Positions 9,611-18,819 of a stretch of 64,000 bases of DNA are shown one piece after another. The notes under the pieces were generated by a model. The model saw nothing but the letters and a program-made list of their open reading frames with translations, was not told the origin of the DNA and searched no databases. This DNA comes from CAVUXJ01 sp963814975 (lineage in GTDB: Bacteria > Acidobacteriota > Vicinamibacteria > Vicinamibacterales > CAVVIG01), in contig CAWFFB010000026.1 of the NCBI GenBank assembly GCA_963814975.1, positions 62,001 to 126,000 on the forward strand, written 5' to 3'. The position numbers and the translations under genes are program-made. Positions within the stretch are counted from its first letter, which is position 1. Each line of letters begins with the position of its first letter.

Positions 9611-11176
9611 CTATTGTGTTTTTCCTGTCTTGACGATATTCAGGAACTCGTCATTTGTCGCGACCGCCCCATGGAGTCCGACATGCTGCGCCACGTCCAG
9701 CTTCAATCGTTGGATGTTTCGGAAGAAGGTCATCATGCTGGCGTTGGGAGCTGGAGCTGTGGCTCCAGGGGCCGGCGGCGAGTACAGATCCGCATTCACC
9801 AGGATCTTCTCCTTCGGAAGATACGCGATCAGCATGCCCGCGTTGTGGGCGAGGCCCTCAACGTAGTGAACTTCCAGCACTCGCACGCCATCACTGATCA
9901 CGTACTTCGAATTCAGCGTCTCGAACTCGGGCTGTCGACCGCCGGTCCAGTAGGGGAGCTGAGCGGAGAACCGATCGGGCTGCACCGTCCGTGGCGTCGA
10001 GGCCAACACCGTACGATCGTAGAACTCGCGGTTCCCCGCGTGGGTGACGATGGTCGTGCCCATGGTGGCATAGGTGCGAAGTCCACCCAGGTGGTCGAAG
10101 TGGTGATGGGTGTTCACCAGGTACCGGATCGGCTTGTTGGGAATGAGTTTCTCCACTTCCGCGATCACCGCCAGGGAGCGCTCCTCATTCTGAGGGGCCT
10201 CGATCACCGCGATGAAATCGCGGAAATCGAGGGCGAGGCTGTGATGAGTCCCGCCGGCAATGCGGAAGACTCCATCCGCCAGTTTTTGGGACTCAACACG
10301 GACGGGTGCGACGGTTGCCTTCTGAACCGCATCCGGAACTGCCATCGCCTGAACGTTCAGGTTCGGCTGCACGTTGCTCACCCTGATCTCGATGGAATTC
10401 TCGCCCCGGTTCCGTCTGAGGTCGCCTTGATGCGCGTGGAGCAGGGTGGGGAATTTCACGCCGGCGAAATCCTTGTAGTCGGTCATGCGGGTTTCGTACA
10501 GCATGTCCCCGAGCACGGGGTTGGCCACCCATGTCTGGACCATTTCGACCAGATTCTGGTCGTTGATCTGGCCGTTGATTCTGTACTTCCCGAGCGCGGT
10601 GAACGAGATGATGGTCGCCTTTTTTCCACCCTGCGTCATGCCGGGGTTCGATGATCCGGCAACGGTGATCCGGGTTGCCGTCGGGTTGCTCGCCGCCATG
10701 GCGGCTTTCAAGAAGCCGTGCGGGGTCATGACGATATCCAGCTGCCGCAGCTCCGCGAAGGGGATCGCGTAGAGATACAGGTTCGTCAGCGGCACAGGAT
10801 TGGTCCCGTCCATGTTCCACGCGGAGTTGCCGTTGACGAGAAATATCTGCCGCTGCTCTCCCTGGATCGGTGTCCCGCCGCCGCCACGGGGCGGATAGTT
10901 CCCCTGCGTGCGCGTGAGCTCTTCGCGTGAGTACTTGGCGTCGTAGTCGATGGTCTTCGTATAGCTTGTCACCTGAAACCGCGGCCAATCGTCGTCCGCG
11001 CTGTAACTCTGACCTACTCCAGCGACGAAGCCGGTCCCGGAAATCTGGATGGTTTTCAGGTTGTTGGCGCCCATCGCCGTGGAGGCGGCCTGCAAGACCG
11101 TCTTGGCATCCTGGGCAACCGCGTCGCCAGCCGTTAGCGCCATGAGTGCAAAGAGAACGAATAGTGTTCTTGCCAT
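9611..11176 (-). CDS. Exported metallo-beta-lactamase-fold hydrolase
   Basis: 521 residues, signal peptide to about residue 22, ATG 11176 with GGGGGAGGAAG upstream. The first 290 residues form a lipoprotein-carrier-like beta-rich region. The MBL domain follows: NTHHHFDHLGG holds the HxHxDH zinc motif (residues 357-362), with later H residues in VTHAGN, LAHNAG and VGLHG. The family hydrolyses esters, lactams, thioesters or sulfates; the substrate cannot be read from sequence. It lies 30 bases upstream of the beta-propeller gene on the same strand. Confidence 0.85.
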   Translation of the reverse strand: MARTLFVLFALMALTAGDAVAQDAKTVLQAASTAMGANNLKTIQISGTGFVAGVGQSYSADDDWPRFQVTSYTKTIDYDAKYSREELTRTQGNYPPRGGGGTPIQGEQRQIFLVNGNSAWNMDGTNPVPLTNLYLYAIPFAELRQLDIVMTPHGFLKAAMAASNPTATRITVAGSSNPGMTQGGKKATIISFTALGKYRINGQINDQNLVEMVQTWVANPVLGDMLYETRMTDYKDFAGVKFPTLLHAHQGDLRRNRGENSIEIRVSNVQPNLNVQAMAVPDAVQKATVAPVRVESQKLADGVFRIAGGTHHSLALDFRDFIAVIEAPQNEERSLAVIAEVEKLIPNKPIRYLVNTHHHFDHLGGLRTYATMGTTIVTHAGNREFYDRTVLASTPRTVQPDRFSAQLPYWTGGRQPEFETLNSKYVISDGVRVLEVHYVEGLAHNAGMLIAYLPKEKILVNADLYSPPAPGATAPAPNASMMTFFRNIQRLKLDVAQHVGLHGAVATNDEFLNIVKTGKTQ

Positions 11177-11369
11177 ACTTCTTCCTCCCCCAACGGATGT
11201 GGGCCTCGAAAGTTCGGGTGATTATGCTACGAAAAAGTCCTCAGCGCCCGCGAAAGTCGGCGATGTCCAACGGGAGGTGCGGAACACCGATATCTGTTCT
11301 AAGTTATTGATGGTGCACGACTTCTGATTGATCGCCGCCCTGGGAATTCCCAGGCATGCCCACGTTCGC

Positions 11370-12446
11370 CTAATCCGGAGAAGCGATATAGCCGCGTCGC
11401 GCGCGGATGCGGTAATGCCGATTGCGGACTTCCACACGAATCGTGTGCCACCGGCCGTCCTTTTTTTCGCTGGAGAGATAGCCGAGGTAGTACTGCTGGC
11501 GGAGCTCGTCAGCGATCGCGGCAGTCGCCGCGTTCAGGCCCGACGGATCATTGACCACCTCGGTGCGCCCTCCGCTGTCGTCCGTCATGTTGCGGAGTGC
11601 CTTCACGTCGACCGATTCAGTGCAGCCCCGGCTCCACCTGCGACCCTGCGGTGGCGGGCTGGGCATCGGTTGTGGCCGCGGCGGCATCGGCCAGCCGCGG
11701 CGGCCAACCGGCGGGAAAGGAAACGGAATCGGCCCGCGGCGCTGCAGTTGTGGACGCGGCTGATAGCGCCGGTCACCGTCGCTGGCGCACTCGATGCCAA
11801 TCGCGTAGAGCATCGCATCGCTCTCGCGAATGAGCTCTTTCACGTCCCGCAACTTCGCATAGCTCGTGGTGTCGTGCCCATCCGAGAGCACGACCAGCGC
11901 CTTCTTCCGATGCTGTCCTGTGGCCGTGAGGCGAAGGGCCTGCGCCACTGCGTCGTACATGGCCGTGGTGCCGTCGGCGACGAGACGGCCCAGAGCTCGA
12001 CTGAGTAATTGTCGATCGGTCGTCCAGCCCTGCAGGAGCTCAGGACGATCGTTGAAGTGGTACAAGAACAGTTCATCCTCTGCGCCGAGCAGGTCGTAGA
12101 GAAACCGATCGAGCGCCGTTCGAGCCCCCAGGATTTTCTCCCCGGCCATGCTGCCGCTCGTGTCGAGCGCGATACCCAGACTGACCGGCACGCGCTCGGC
12201 GCTGAAGTGCGAGACCGTTTGCGGCCGGTCGTCTTCGTACACCGTGAAATCGTCCTGTCCAAGACCTGGCACGAAGCGGCCGGTATCGTCGGACACCGTG
12301 GCGGTGACGTTGACGAGCTCGACACCACTCTTGAAGCGGAATTCGGATTCGGGAGTCTGCTGCTGGGCGCGTAGGGAGACGAGGAGCAGCCCGACTGTCA
12401 GGACGACCACGACCGGCTGGCCCCGGACGTAACGTGCGCTTTGCAT
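11370..12446 (-). CDS. VWFA-related protein, Acidobacterial type (1)
   Basis: 358 residues with N-terminal signal peptide/anchor. The region before the domain has the LVNVTATVSDDTGRFVPGL and DDFTVYEDDRPQ motifs typical of the Acidobacterial VWFA-related family. The von Willebrand A domain has a complete MIDAS motif DTSGSM (Asp95) and LSDGHDTTS. An unusual Pro/Arg-rich insertion (residues about 228-268, including PPRPQPMPSPPPQGRR) interrupts the domain before CTESVDV. The C-terminus ends ARRGYIASPD, matching the family's terminal GY motif. Likely a periplasmic or surface metal-dependent adhesion/complex protein. Confidence 0.88.
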   Translation of the reverse strand: MQSARYVRGQPVVVVLTVGLLLVSLRAQQQTPESEFRFKSGVELVNVTATVSDDTGRFVPGLGQDDFTVYEDDRPQTVSHFSAERVPVSLGIALDTSGSMAGEKILGARTALDRFLYDLLGAEDELFLYHFNDRPELLQGWTTDRQLLSRALGRLVADGTTAMYDAVAQALRLTATGQHRKKALVVLSDGHDTTSYAKLRDVKELIRESDAMLYAIGIECASDGDRRYQPRPQLQRRGPIPFPFPPVGRRGWPMPPRPQPMPSPPPQGRRWSRGCTESVDVKALRNMTDDSGGRTEVVNDPSGLNAATAAIADELRQQYYLGYLSSEKKDGRWHTIRVEVRNRHYRIRARRGYIASPD

Positions 12447-12583
12447 CTGAGCCTTCGCCCCGCGTTACTGGAATCATATTACGATACACTCTTCGCCGCT
12501 CACCCACTCTTCACGATTGTCAATGTCCGCAGGCCGATCTCAGGAAAGACGACGACAATCGTCGAGAAATCGGAGATAACACC

Positions 12584-12856
12584 ATGAAATGGACCGCGAT
12601 GGCACTGGCGCTGCTGGTCGGGTTTGGCGCGGGGATGGCCGCGCAAGGCGGATCGACCGGCATCACCATGCGAGGTGCCGTGAAGGACGGGAACACCATC
12701 GAGGAGCCGATCGAGTATTGGGAGGTGCGTGCGGACTCGGGGGAGAGTGTCGTGATTACCGGCCGAAAAGAGTTGCCGCTCGTTCAGTGGCTGCGGCAGG
12801 CGAAGGGCAGGCCAGTCGTGCTGTCTATCGACCTTTCGGCAGCGGCGGGCCAATGA
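12584..12856 (+). CDS. Small exported protein of unknown function
   Basis: 90 residues from ATG 12584; GGAG lies 8 bases upstream. It has a signal peptide (MKWTAMALALLVGFGAGMAAQ) and a short mature part with alternating polar strands (GAVKDGNTIEEPIEYWEVRA, ESVVITGRKELPLVQWL). I do not recognise the family. It lies alone between two oppositely oriented VWFA genes, convergent with the second and divergent from the first. Confidence 0.6.
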   Translation: MKWTAMALALLVGFGAGMAAQGGSTGITMRGAVKDGNTIEEPIEYWEVRADSGESVVITGRKELPLVQWLRQAKGRPVVLSIDLSAAAGQ

Positions 12857-12897
12857 CGCGAGCGCGCCCCTGTCCTTCCCGTCCGGTCGGGTAGCGA

Positions 12898-13830
12898 TCA
12901 GCCGCCAAAGTATCCGCTGCGGGCCTTGACTGTCGCCGCAGGATTCTTGACGCGGAGATGAAGGCGACGCCATTCACGCTCCACTGCGGCTTCGATCGCC
13001 AGAACGTACTGCTGACGGAGATCGCCGACGATACCGGCGGCGACGACAACCGTCTCGGTCATGGTGCTGGCAAATTGCAATCGTCCGCCGGTCCATTCAG
13101 CCAGATCGCGAAGATCCGCGGTACCGGAAGGGCCGCCGCGCTCCGCAGCCTCCATCATCACGCGTTGATCGACAGACGGCACCGTCGCCACGATATAGAC
13201 CGGTACGTCGATGGAGCCCGCCAGTTCCGACACTTCCGGCGCGGTGAGGCGGCTGCTCGTGTCGGTCCCGTCGGTCAACACCACCATCGCGCGATGTGTC
13301 GCGGACCGATCCGCAAGGCGCCGCGCCGCGGCCGCGGTGGCGTCGTACAGGGATGTGACGCCAAAGGTTTCGAAGTCCGACAATCCATCGCGCAACCGCG
13401 AGAGATCTTGCGTAAAGCCCCGCCGCTCGTGAAGCGAGGAGTTGAACGTGAACAGAGCGGCTTCGTCACCCGGCATGAGCTGGGACAGCACCGATTCGTA
13501 TGCCTGGCGCGCCATGGCGATCTTCGGGCCGATGCCCATGCTGCCGCTCATGTCGACCAGGATGGCCAGTGTGACCGGCGATTGGCGGTCGGACCGGAAC
13601 TCGATGATCGGTCGGAGTCGTCCGTTATCGCGGACTTCGAAGTCCAGGCGGGTGAGCCCCTGCACGACGCGGCCGCGCGCGTCACGGACCGATGCCTGGA
13701 TCGTGACCACGTCGAGCGAGCTGCGGAATGCGTCCTGTGCCTGGTCAGGAATTGTTTGAGCGTTGACCTGTCCCAGCAGCGTGCAATTGATGGTCATGGC
13801 GATGGCGAGTCGATGAACGGCTGTGCTCAT
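12898..13830 (-). CDS. VWFA-related protein, Acidobacterial type (2)
   Basis: 310 residues with a signal peptide to about residue 25. Pre-domain motif VVTIQASVRDARGRVVQGL then LDFEVRDNG; MIDAS motif DMSGSM (Asp93); LTDGTDTSS; and the family C-terminus VKNPAATVKARSGYFGG. Its last 20 codons and 3' flank recur as a remnant at 18639-18740 on the other strand. A 16-bp palindrome (13892-13907) lies about 65 bases upstream of the start and could be an operator. Confidence 0.88.
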   Translation of the reverse strand: MSTAVHRLAIAMTINCTLLGQVNAQTIPDQAQDAFRSSLDVVTIQASVRDARGRVVQGLTRLDFEVRDNGRLRPIIEFRSDRQSPVTLAILVDMSGSMGIGPKIAMARQAYESVLSQLMPGDEAALFTFNSSLHERRGFTQDLSRLRDGLSDFETFGVTSLYDATAAAARRLADRSATHRAMVVLTDGTDTSSRLTAPEVSELAGSIDVPVYIVATVPSVDQRVMMEAAERGGPSGTADLRDLAEWTGGRLQFASTMTETVVVAAGIVGDLRQQYVLAIEAAVEREWRRLHLRVKNPAATVKARSGYFGG

Positions 13831-14193
13831 GTGGCTACCGATTACAGGGTTGAACCCTCAGGCGGAGCTGAATCTCCCGACCAGCTCGGACTGCTCCGCG
13901 CGGAGCAAATTACAGAATCGTCTGTCCTCTTACATTACTGCTCCCGTCCAGCGGCCGGAGTCGACGAAGTTGCACCGAGAAACTTCCTTCGCGACCCCAA
14001 CGACATGCACGTAGAGCGCCAACCGACCGGGCGGTCACCAACCCTCCCCGCCAGTAGGCTGATTGGTTTTGGAGGCGGAAAACGCAAGAAGCCGCAAGTG
14101 GTTGCCGCGGAACGAGATGATTGGTTTGGGGGGGAAACGGGGCCCCACGCGAGAAGCGCGTGGGGCCTGGGAGATCTACTTGCGAGGGACGTC
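13831..14193. other. Intergenic region between receptor B and VWFA gene
   Basis: No gene seen. It holds the terminator-like hairpin of receptor B at 14141-14167 and a palindrome at 13892-13907 (TGCTCCGCGCGGAGCA) upstream of the VWFA gene. The palindrome is perfect over 16 bases and suits a dimeric regulator, but no other copy was noticed. Confidence 0.5.
14141..14167 (-). terminator. Terminator hairpin after receptor B
   Basis: GGCCCCACGCG (14141-14151) pairs perfectly with CGCGTGGGGCC (14157-14167), an 11-bp stem with loop AGAAG. On the minus strand it begins 27 bases after the corrected stop of receptor B (14194) and is followed by CGTTTCCCCCCC. Receptor C has a hairpin of similar sequence in the same place. 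Confidence 0.75.
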
Positions 14194-17077
14194 TCAGAAG
14201 TTGTACGACGCGCTGATTTCCGCGATGCGGGGCAGCATGATGGCCCGGGGCCGCAGGAAGTCCCCTCCCACACCCATTTGCACTCTGGTCGCCGAGTTCG
14301 CGTTCAACGCATTGAACACGTTGAGGCGGACCGCCAACCTGTGCCCCTCCACCACGCGGAAGATCTTCTCCATCGCGGAGGGTCAAAAGGTTGATATTCG
14401 GCAAGCGCCGGGTCCCGATCGGTTCGACGTTCAGCTCGATCGACGGAATGGTCACGCCTCCCTCGAATTCCACTTGCCGGGCGAACGGGTCGCCGCTGAA
14501 ATGGTGGAAGTTCGCCGACAGCAACACGTCGGCCGGGAACGTGTACGAACCCGAGAACTTGGCATCCCAGTCCCAGGTGCGATCGGCCCGGTTGAACTCC
14601 TCGTTGGGATTGAGGTCCCCGGCGGTGACCGACGAGATACGCTCCACTTCGCTGAAGCCGCCGACCGCCAACGTATTGATGAAGGGTCTATTCTTCTTCG
14701 TGGCCGAGTAGGAGGCCATGAACTGCCATCGGTTCGAGAGCCGCTTGACGGCCGCCAGCTCCACGCTCTTGTAGTTCGCATCGGCTCTCGAGTCGTTGAT
14801 GGGCATCATCTCCTCGAATCTCGCGCCCTGCAAGGTCTCAGCGAACTCATAGTACGTGACCAGGCCCCCGTCGTCCGCCGTCCCGACCTCGCCATCGGGT
14901 CCGGGGTCCTGATTCGTGATCGGAATGTTGTAGGTCTCATAGGGCCGGAAGTTGTTCTGGATCCGATACGTGTTCATCGCGCGGGAGTACACCCCGGTGA
15001 CCCGCATGGCCATATTCGCGACCAGCTCCCGCTCGACCGAGACCGAGAACTCATCCTGCTTGGGCTGCTTCTCGTTGGGGTTCGGGACGCCGGTGGGTGG
15101 CGGGGCGTCGAAGTCCTCGCCCGCGGTTTCGACGAAATCGGGCCCGTTCGGATCGCGGTTCGTCTCATCGAAATCCCAGTCGTTATTCCCGTTCAGGTCG
15201 CGCCACTTGTAGACGCCGTAGGCGATCCCGCCCTTCGATACCCGGTTCACGTCGACAATGAACTGGCGCATCTGGTCGTATCGCCCCCATCCGCCCTTGA
15301 TCACGGTCTTGCCATCTCCTGAGAGATCGAACGCCGCATGCACGCGCGGGGCCACCGTGTTCCAGATCGGGAGCTGCACGTGGGGGAAGCACTGGGCCGG
15401 GAAGATGACGTCCGATGGCGCCGCGGCGACCTCGCGGCACTGGTCCGGCACGAACCCATCGTCATGGGCGTACCGCAGCCCGGCATTCACCGTCAGCCGG
15501 CGCCCGACGGTCCAGCTGTCCTTCAGGTACAGGCCGAAATAGTTGGTGGCCACCTTTGGGTGAATCGGCGAGTTGAAGAAGGACACCTCGAACGGCACCC
15601 CGTCGTTGTAGAGCAACAAGTAGTTGACCTGCTTCGCGTTGGTCCCGGCAATCTCCGAGCTGGCGACGTAGTCGAAGCCCGCCTTGAATTCATGGTTCCC
15701 GTGAAACCAATTCGGCTTGTACGCGATCACCGAGCCCTTGGTGTGTCTCCGGTAGGTCTTCTGCTCCTCCCCCGCCGCGATGGTCTCGCCAGAAACCATC
15801 TCGGTCTCGAGGTCCATCCTCCCGGGAACGCCGTCGGTGTTGAACGGGACGCTCCGGGGGAAATACGTATCCGCGTACTGGAGAGAGGCGATGAGCGAGT
15901 TGCCGCGCACGCCCTCCCACTCGATCTTGGTCCAGCGCTCACCGACGCTCTTCTCTTCTCGCGATTCCCAGGCCACGAGTGAGTCCGACGAGGTCAGTTC
16001 GTGGGTGTACAGCCGCTGGTGAAAGAAGATGAACCGGTTCGACGGGGTCGGCTGAAACGAGATCTTCTCGGTGTGATGCTTCTGCGAGTTCGCCTCCTCG
16101 ACGGGCGTCCCATCCGGCTTGAAGGCGTCCAACACGAAATAGCGATGGCTGCGCTTGCGTGCGGCCCCGTAGAACCACAGCTTGTTGCGCACGATGCGGC
16201 CACCCAGGTCCCCGCCGAAATCGTACTGGTTCTGAAGGGTGTTGCCGCTCGTGATGCCCTGGGCCTCCAGCTCGGCGTCGATGTTATCGGCCTGGAAATT
16301 GTGGTTCGTCTGGGCCCAGAACCCGCCTCCGTGGAACTCGTTCCCGCCGGACTTCACGACGGCGTTGAGCTGCACGCCGTGCAGCCAGAACTCCGCATCC
16401 GTGCCGAGGCTCTGGACTTTCGCCTCGTCGACCGTTTGAGAGTCCCACAACGCCTGGGCGCCGGAGATGCCCTCGATCGTGTACCACGTATTGCCGACCT
16501 GCCCGAACGCGCGCGAGTGCGCGGTCTCCACCAGTTGGTTGCCACCGACGTCGAGCAGGCTGCGTACGCCAGGCGCCATCGTCAGGAAGCTCAAGGTATT
16601 GCGGCTCGTGGCCGCGACTTCGAGCATCTCTTTCGTGAGCAGCGTGCTCCCGGCGGTCGACGCGACGTCCACGACGGGCGCGGCGCCGGATACGGTGACT
16701 GTCTCGGCCACCGAGGCCAGCTCCAGCCCCACATCGATGCGCGCCGTGAAGCCCACCGTCAGCCGCACGTTTGGTCGCTGGATCGGCCGAAAGCCCGCCA
16801 GCTCGAACGCGACCGCATAGACCCCAATCGGTAACGGCGACAGGCGGTACTCGCCCACCTCGTTCGTGACGGCCGTCACCTGCGGTACCTGCAAAGCGGG
16901 ACTGGTCGCTGTCACCGTCACGCCGGGGAGCACGCCGCCGCTTTGGTCGGTCACCTGCCCGATGATGCTCGCGCCCGAGCCCTGGCCGGCGGCGACCGAG
17001 TTGAAAACTGGAAATAAGAACAATCCGACCAACATGAAAACGAGCTCACATCGAACCTTGGACGCCTTGCTGTGCAT
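14194..17077 (-). CDS. TonB-dependent receptor B, Oar-like, one C-terminal frameshift
   Basis: Outer-membrane TonB-dependent transporter. Start ATG 17077 is chosen because GGAGG lies 6 bases upstream, rather than the ATG at 17098. Domains: signal peptide, carboxypeptidase-regulatory-like domain (SIIGQVTDQSGGVLPGVTV), plug, beta-barrel. The main frame runs to NLLTLR and then shifts because of one extra base near 14377 (atcgcggagg versus atccggagg in receptor C). In the restored frame the protein continues MEKIFRVVEGHRLAVRLNV and ends ASYNF at stop 14194, giving about 960 residues. Without correction the open frame runs on to 13910 with a nonsense tail. Upstream regulatory blocks are shared with receptor C. 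Confidence 0.88.
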
Positions 17078-17109
17078 CGTTATCCTCCTCGGCCCCATGA
17101 TGTGTCGAG

Positions 17110-17145
17110 GCCGGCGGATTCCGGGGGAAGAACCTCGCCGGCCGC
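17110..17145 (-). promoter_or_regulatory. Conserved structured 5' leader of receptor B
   Basis: Read on the minus strand, GGCCGGCG and CGCCGGCC close an 8-bp stem around an inner TTCC-CCC-GGAA hairpin and the sequence AGGTTC. The same element with small changes lies before receptor C (29965-30001), about 33-69 bases ahead of both start codons. Not a riboswitch class I recognise. Confidence 0.55.
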
Positions 17146-17164
17146 TGTAATTGCCGCGCTTGCG

Positions 17165-17190
17165 CGAGGCGTCCGACCGAGGACGCCTCG
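17165..17190. promoter_or_regulatory. Perfect hairpin upstream of receptor B leader
   Basis: CGAGGCGTCC (17165-17174) and GGACGCCTCG (17181-17190) form a perfect 10-bp stem with a 6-base loop. It lies about 90-115 bases before the start codon of receptor B and is absent from the matching position of receptor C. Role unknown: operator, attenuator or mRNA stabiliser. Confidence 0.5.
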
Positions 17191-17843
17191 AAAGTCTCGA
17201 GTGGACGCGCTACGTCAGGAGCTCGAAACGGGCGCGCCGAATGGCCGCGCCATCGAAGACGGCGCGTACGAAAGCCGTCGCGTGCACGAAGGATCGCACC
17301 TGTACGGAAGTACTCGCGGGATGAAAAAGGTGAGCCTGTCAAAATTAGTGCGTCTACAGTTATGAAGGCATGGACAAGTTAAAAGAGTGTCGAGCGTATA
17401 TCGGCCGTCATCCCAGCCGCAAGACGCAAAGTCATCGATGACCCGCAAAAACATGCGATCCTGATCTGGAGACCAAATTTATGGATGATCGGCGCGCGCG
17501 CGGAGTCGTCCATCGGCATCGAGGTGCTCGCCGATGCTGGAATCGGCGAACCGGGCCACCTCTCTTGCAGATTTACAGCATCCGGAGGCGTGACGTCTGC
17601 GCGTTTTGCTGGTGCAAAGTGGACGCTGCTCCGGCATTCTGCACGGACGCCTCAGTGCCATCGATCGCACGATGCGTCTCCGCATCAGCATTTGAAGGAA
17701 ATCGCGAATCCCAAGGGATGGCGCGGTCCTTGCCGTCGGCACGAATCGGCGCCAGCGATCGGCGGGTCGCGCCAACACTCAGATCACGCGCGCACGAGAC
17801 CAGGACGGCGCCGCGCGATGTCGTGTCCGTTGGGTCTGTGCCC

Positions 17844-18605
17844 ATGTCCTACCTCCTTGAGCATATCGAGGCAAAACTAGAGCGGGCCGAAGAGCACATC
17901 AATCAACTCAATGTCGAAGTGGAAGCCCTTCTCGACTCCGCACCCTACAGAAGCATCCCCCACGACGATCCGCAAGCGCTCGACGATTTTGAGCGTATGC
18001 TTTCTAGAATCCGCGTTCCACCACGAATCAGCGTTCTCGCTGGCGAAGCCATCCATCAAACCCGTAGCGCCTTGGACCATATCGCATCGGCCTTGGTCCT
18101 CGTGAACAAGCATCAGACCAACAGAGAAACTCAGTTTCCCATCTACAAATACAGGCCCTCTCATGAAAAAGAGTCTCTCCGTTATGAGGAACACATGCGG
18201 GGCATGAGCTGGAGCGCGAAGGCATTAATCGACGGGTTCCAACCATTCAAGGTGGGATCTGATTGGGAGAGTCACCCGCTCTCGATTCTCAAGGCGCTGG
18301 ACAACTTCAACAGGCACCACGCCCTCTTGGTTGCGGTGGGGGCTAGTCGGCCGTTCGTCACCTCCGACATGGTTGGCGCCAGATTTGCGAAAAGCCCAGA
18401 CGACCCCGCAGTCTTTGTGCCCATTAGTCTCCAGATGAACGTACAGCGCACCTTTGCCGCCCACGTAGTGTTCCAAAGGTTTGGTCCGGCCACGAATCAG
18501 CCGGTCGTCCAGTCCATTTCTGAACTCTGGGCGTATGTCGTCTTTGGACTGAGTCGGAAGTTCGCAGTCGAATTGACTCGGTGCACTTGGGAGCCACCGG
18601 CATAG
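17844..18605 (+). CDS. Hypothetical cytosolic protein
   Basis: 253 residues from ATG 17844 (MSYLLEHIEAKLERAEEHIN). The frame is open further upstream but that part is Arg/Cys-rich and not protein-like. There is no signal peptide or membrane segment. The N-terminal helix is amphipathic; the motif AGEAIHQTRSALDHIASALV (about residues 63-82) is typical of a family of uncharacterised bacterial proteins. Codon and amino-acid use differ from neighbours (more Gln, Asn, His, Lys), and it is the only clearly cytosolic orphan nearby. It abuts a VWFA gene remnant (18639-18698), so it may have arrived by transfer. Confidence 0.65.
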   Translation: MSYLLEHIEAKLERAEEHINQLNVEVEALLDSAPYRSIPHDDPQALDDFERMLSRIRVPPRISVLAGEAIHQTRSALDHIASALVLVNKHQTNRETQFPIYKYRPSHEKESLRYEEHMRGMSWSAKALIDGFQPFKVGSDWESHPLSILKALDNFNRHHALLVAVGASRPFVTSDMVGARFAKSPDDPAVFVPISLQMNVQRTFAAHVVFQRFGPATNQPVVQSISELWAYVVFGLSRKFAVELTRCTWEPPA

Positions 18606-18638
18606 TCTTGCCCCTCGCCGTTCCCGCCGTCGCCTCAT

Positions 18639-18698
18639 CTCCGCGTCAAGAATCCTACTGGCAACGTCAAGGTCCGAAGCGGCTGCTTTGGCGGCTGA
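18639..18698 (+). pseudogene. C-terminal remnant of a VWFA-related gene
   Basis: These 19 codons plus stop read LRVKNPTGNVKVRSGCFGG, almost the end of the VWFA protein at 12898-13830 (LRVKNPAATVKARSGYFGG). DNA similarity includes an identical run around 18637-18656 and continues past the stop to about 18750. No other part of such a gene is present upstream; the 253-residue orphan gene lies there instead. Confidence 0.6.
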
Positions 18699-18819
18699 TC
18701 ACGGCTCGGCTGAGCGTAGGAGACAGGGTGCGCTCGCGCCACCAGGTTGTCCGATTGGTCCATCCGAACGAGTCAAGGCTCGAGTCCGACGACAAACGAT
18801 GCGCGCCGGTGGCCCGCTG

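Larger units (their letters stand above)
17078..17843. promoter_or_regulatory. Long leader/upstream region of receptor B, no convincing gene
   Basis: About 770 bases without a convincing gene. It contains the conserved leader hairpin (17110-17145), a second hairpin (17165-17190), a block shared with receptor C (17303-17330, TACGGAAGTACTCGCGGGATG) and a further shared block (17391-17475). In that last block the minus strand shows TTGCGG, a 16-base gap, then TATACG, a possible promoter. The frame open upstream of 17844 lacks coding character. Confidence 0.5.

Noticed and set aside
13910..14193. A long C-terminal extension of receptor B
   Set aside because: It arises only from the frameshift near 14377; the corrected frame ends at 14194 with the beta-barrel terminal Phe and is followed by a terminator hairpin.
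17481..17843. In-frame N-terminal extension of the 253-residue orphan protein
   Set aside because: The upstream 121 codons are Arg-, Cys- and Trp-rich with no recognisable structure, while a natural protein start (MSYLLEHIEAKLERAEEHIN) lies at 17844.
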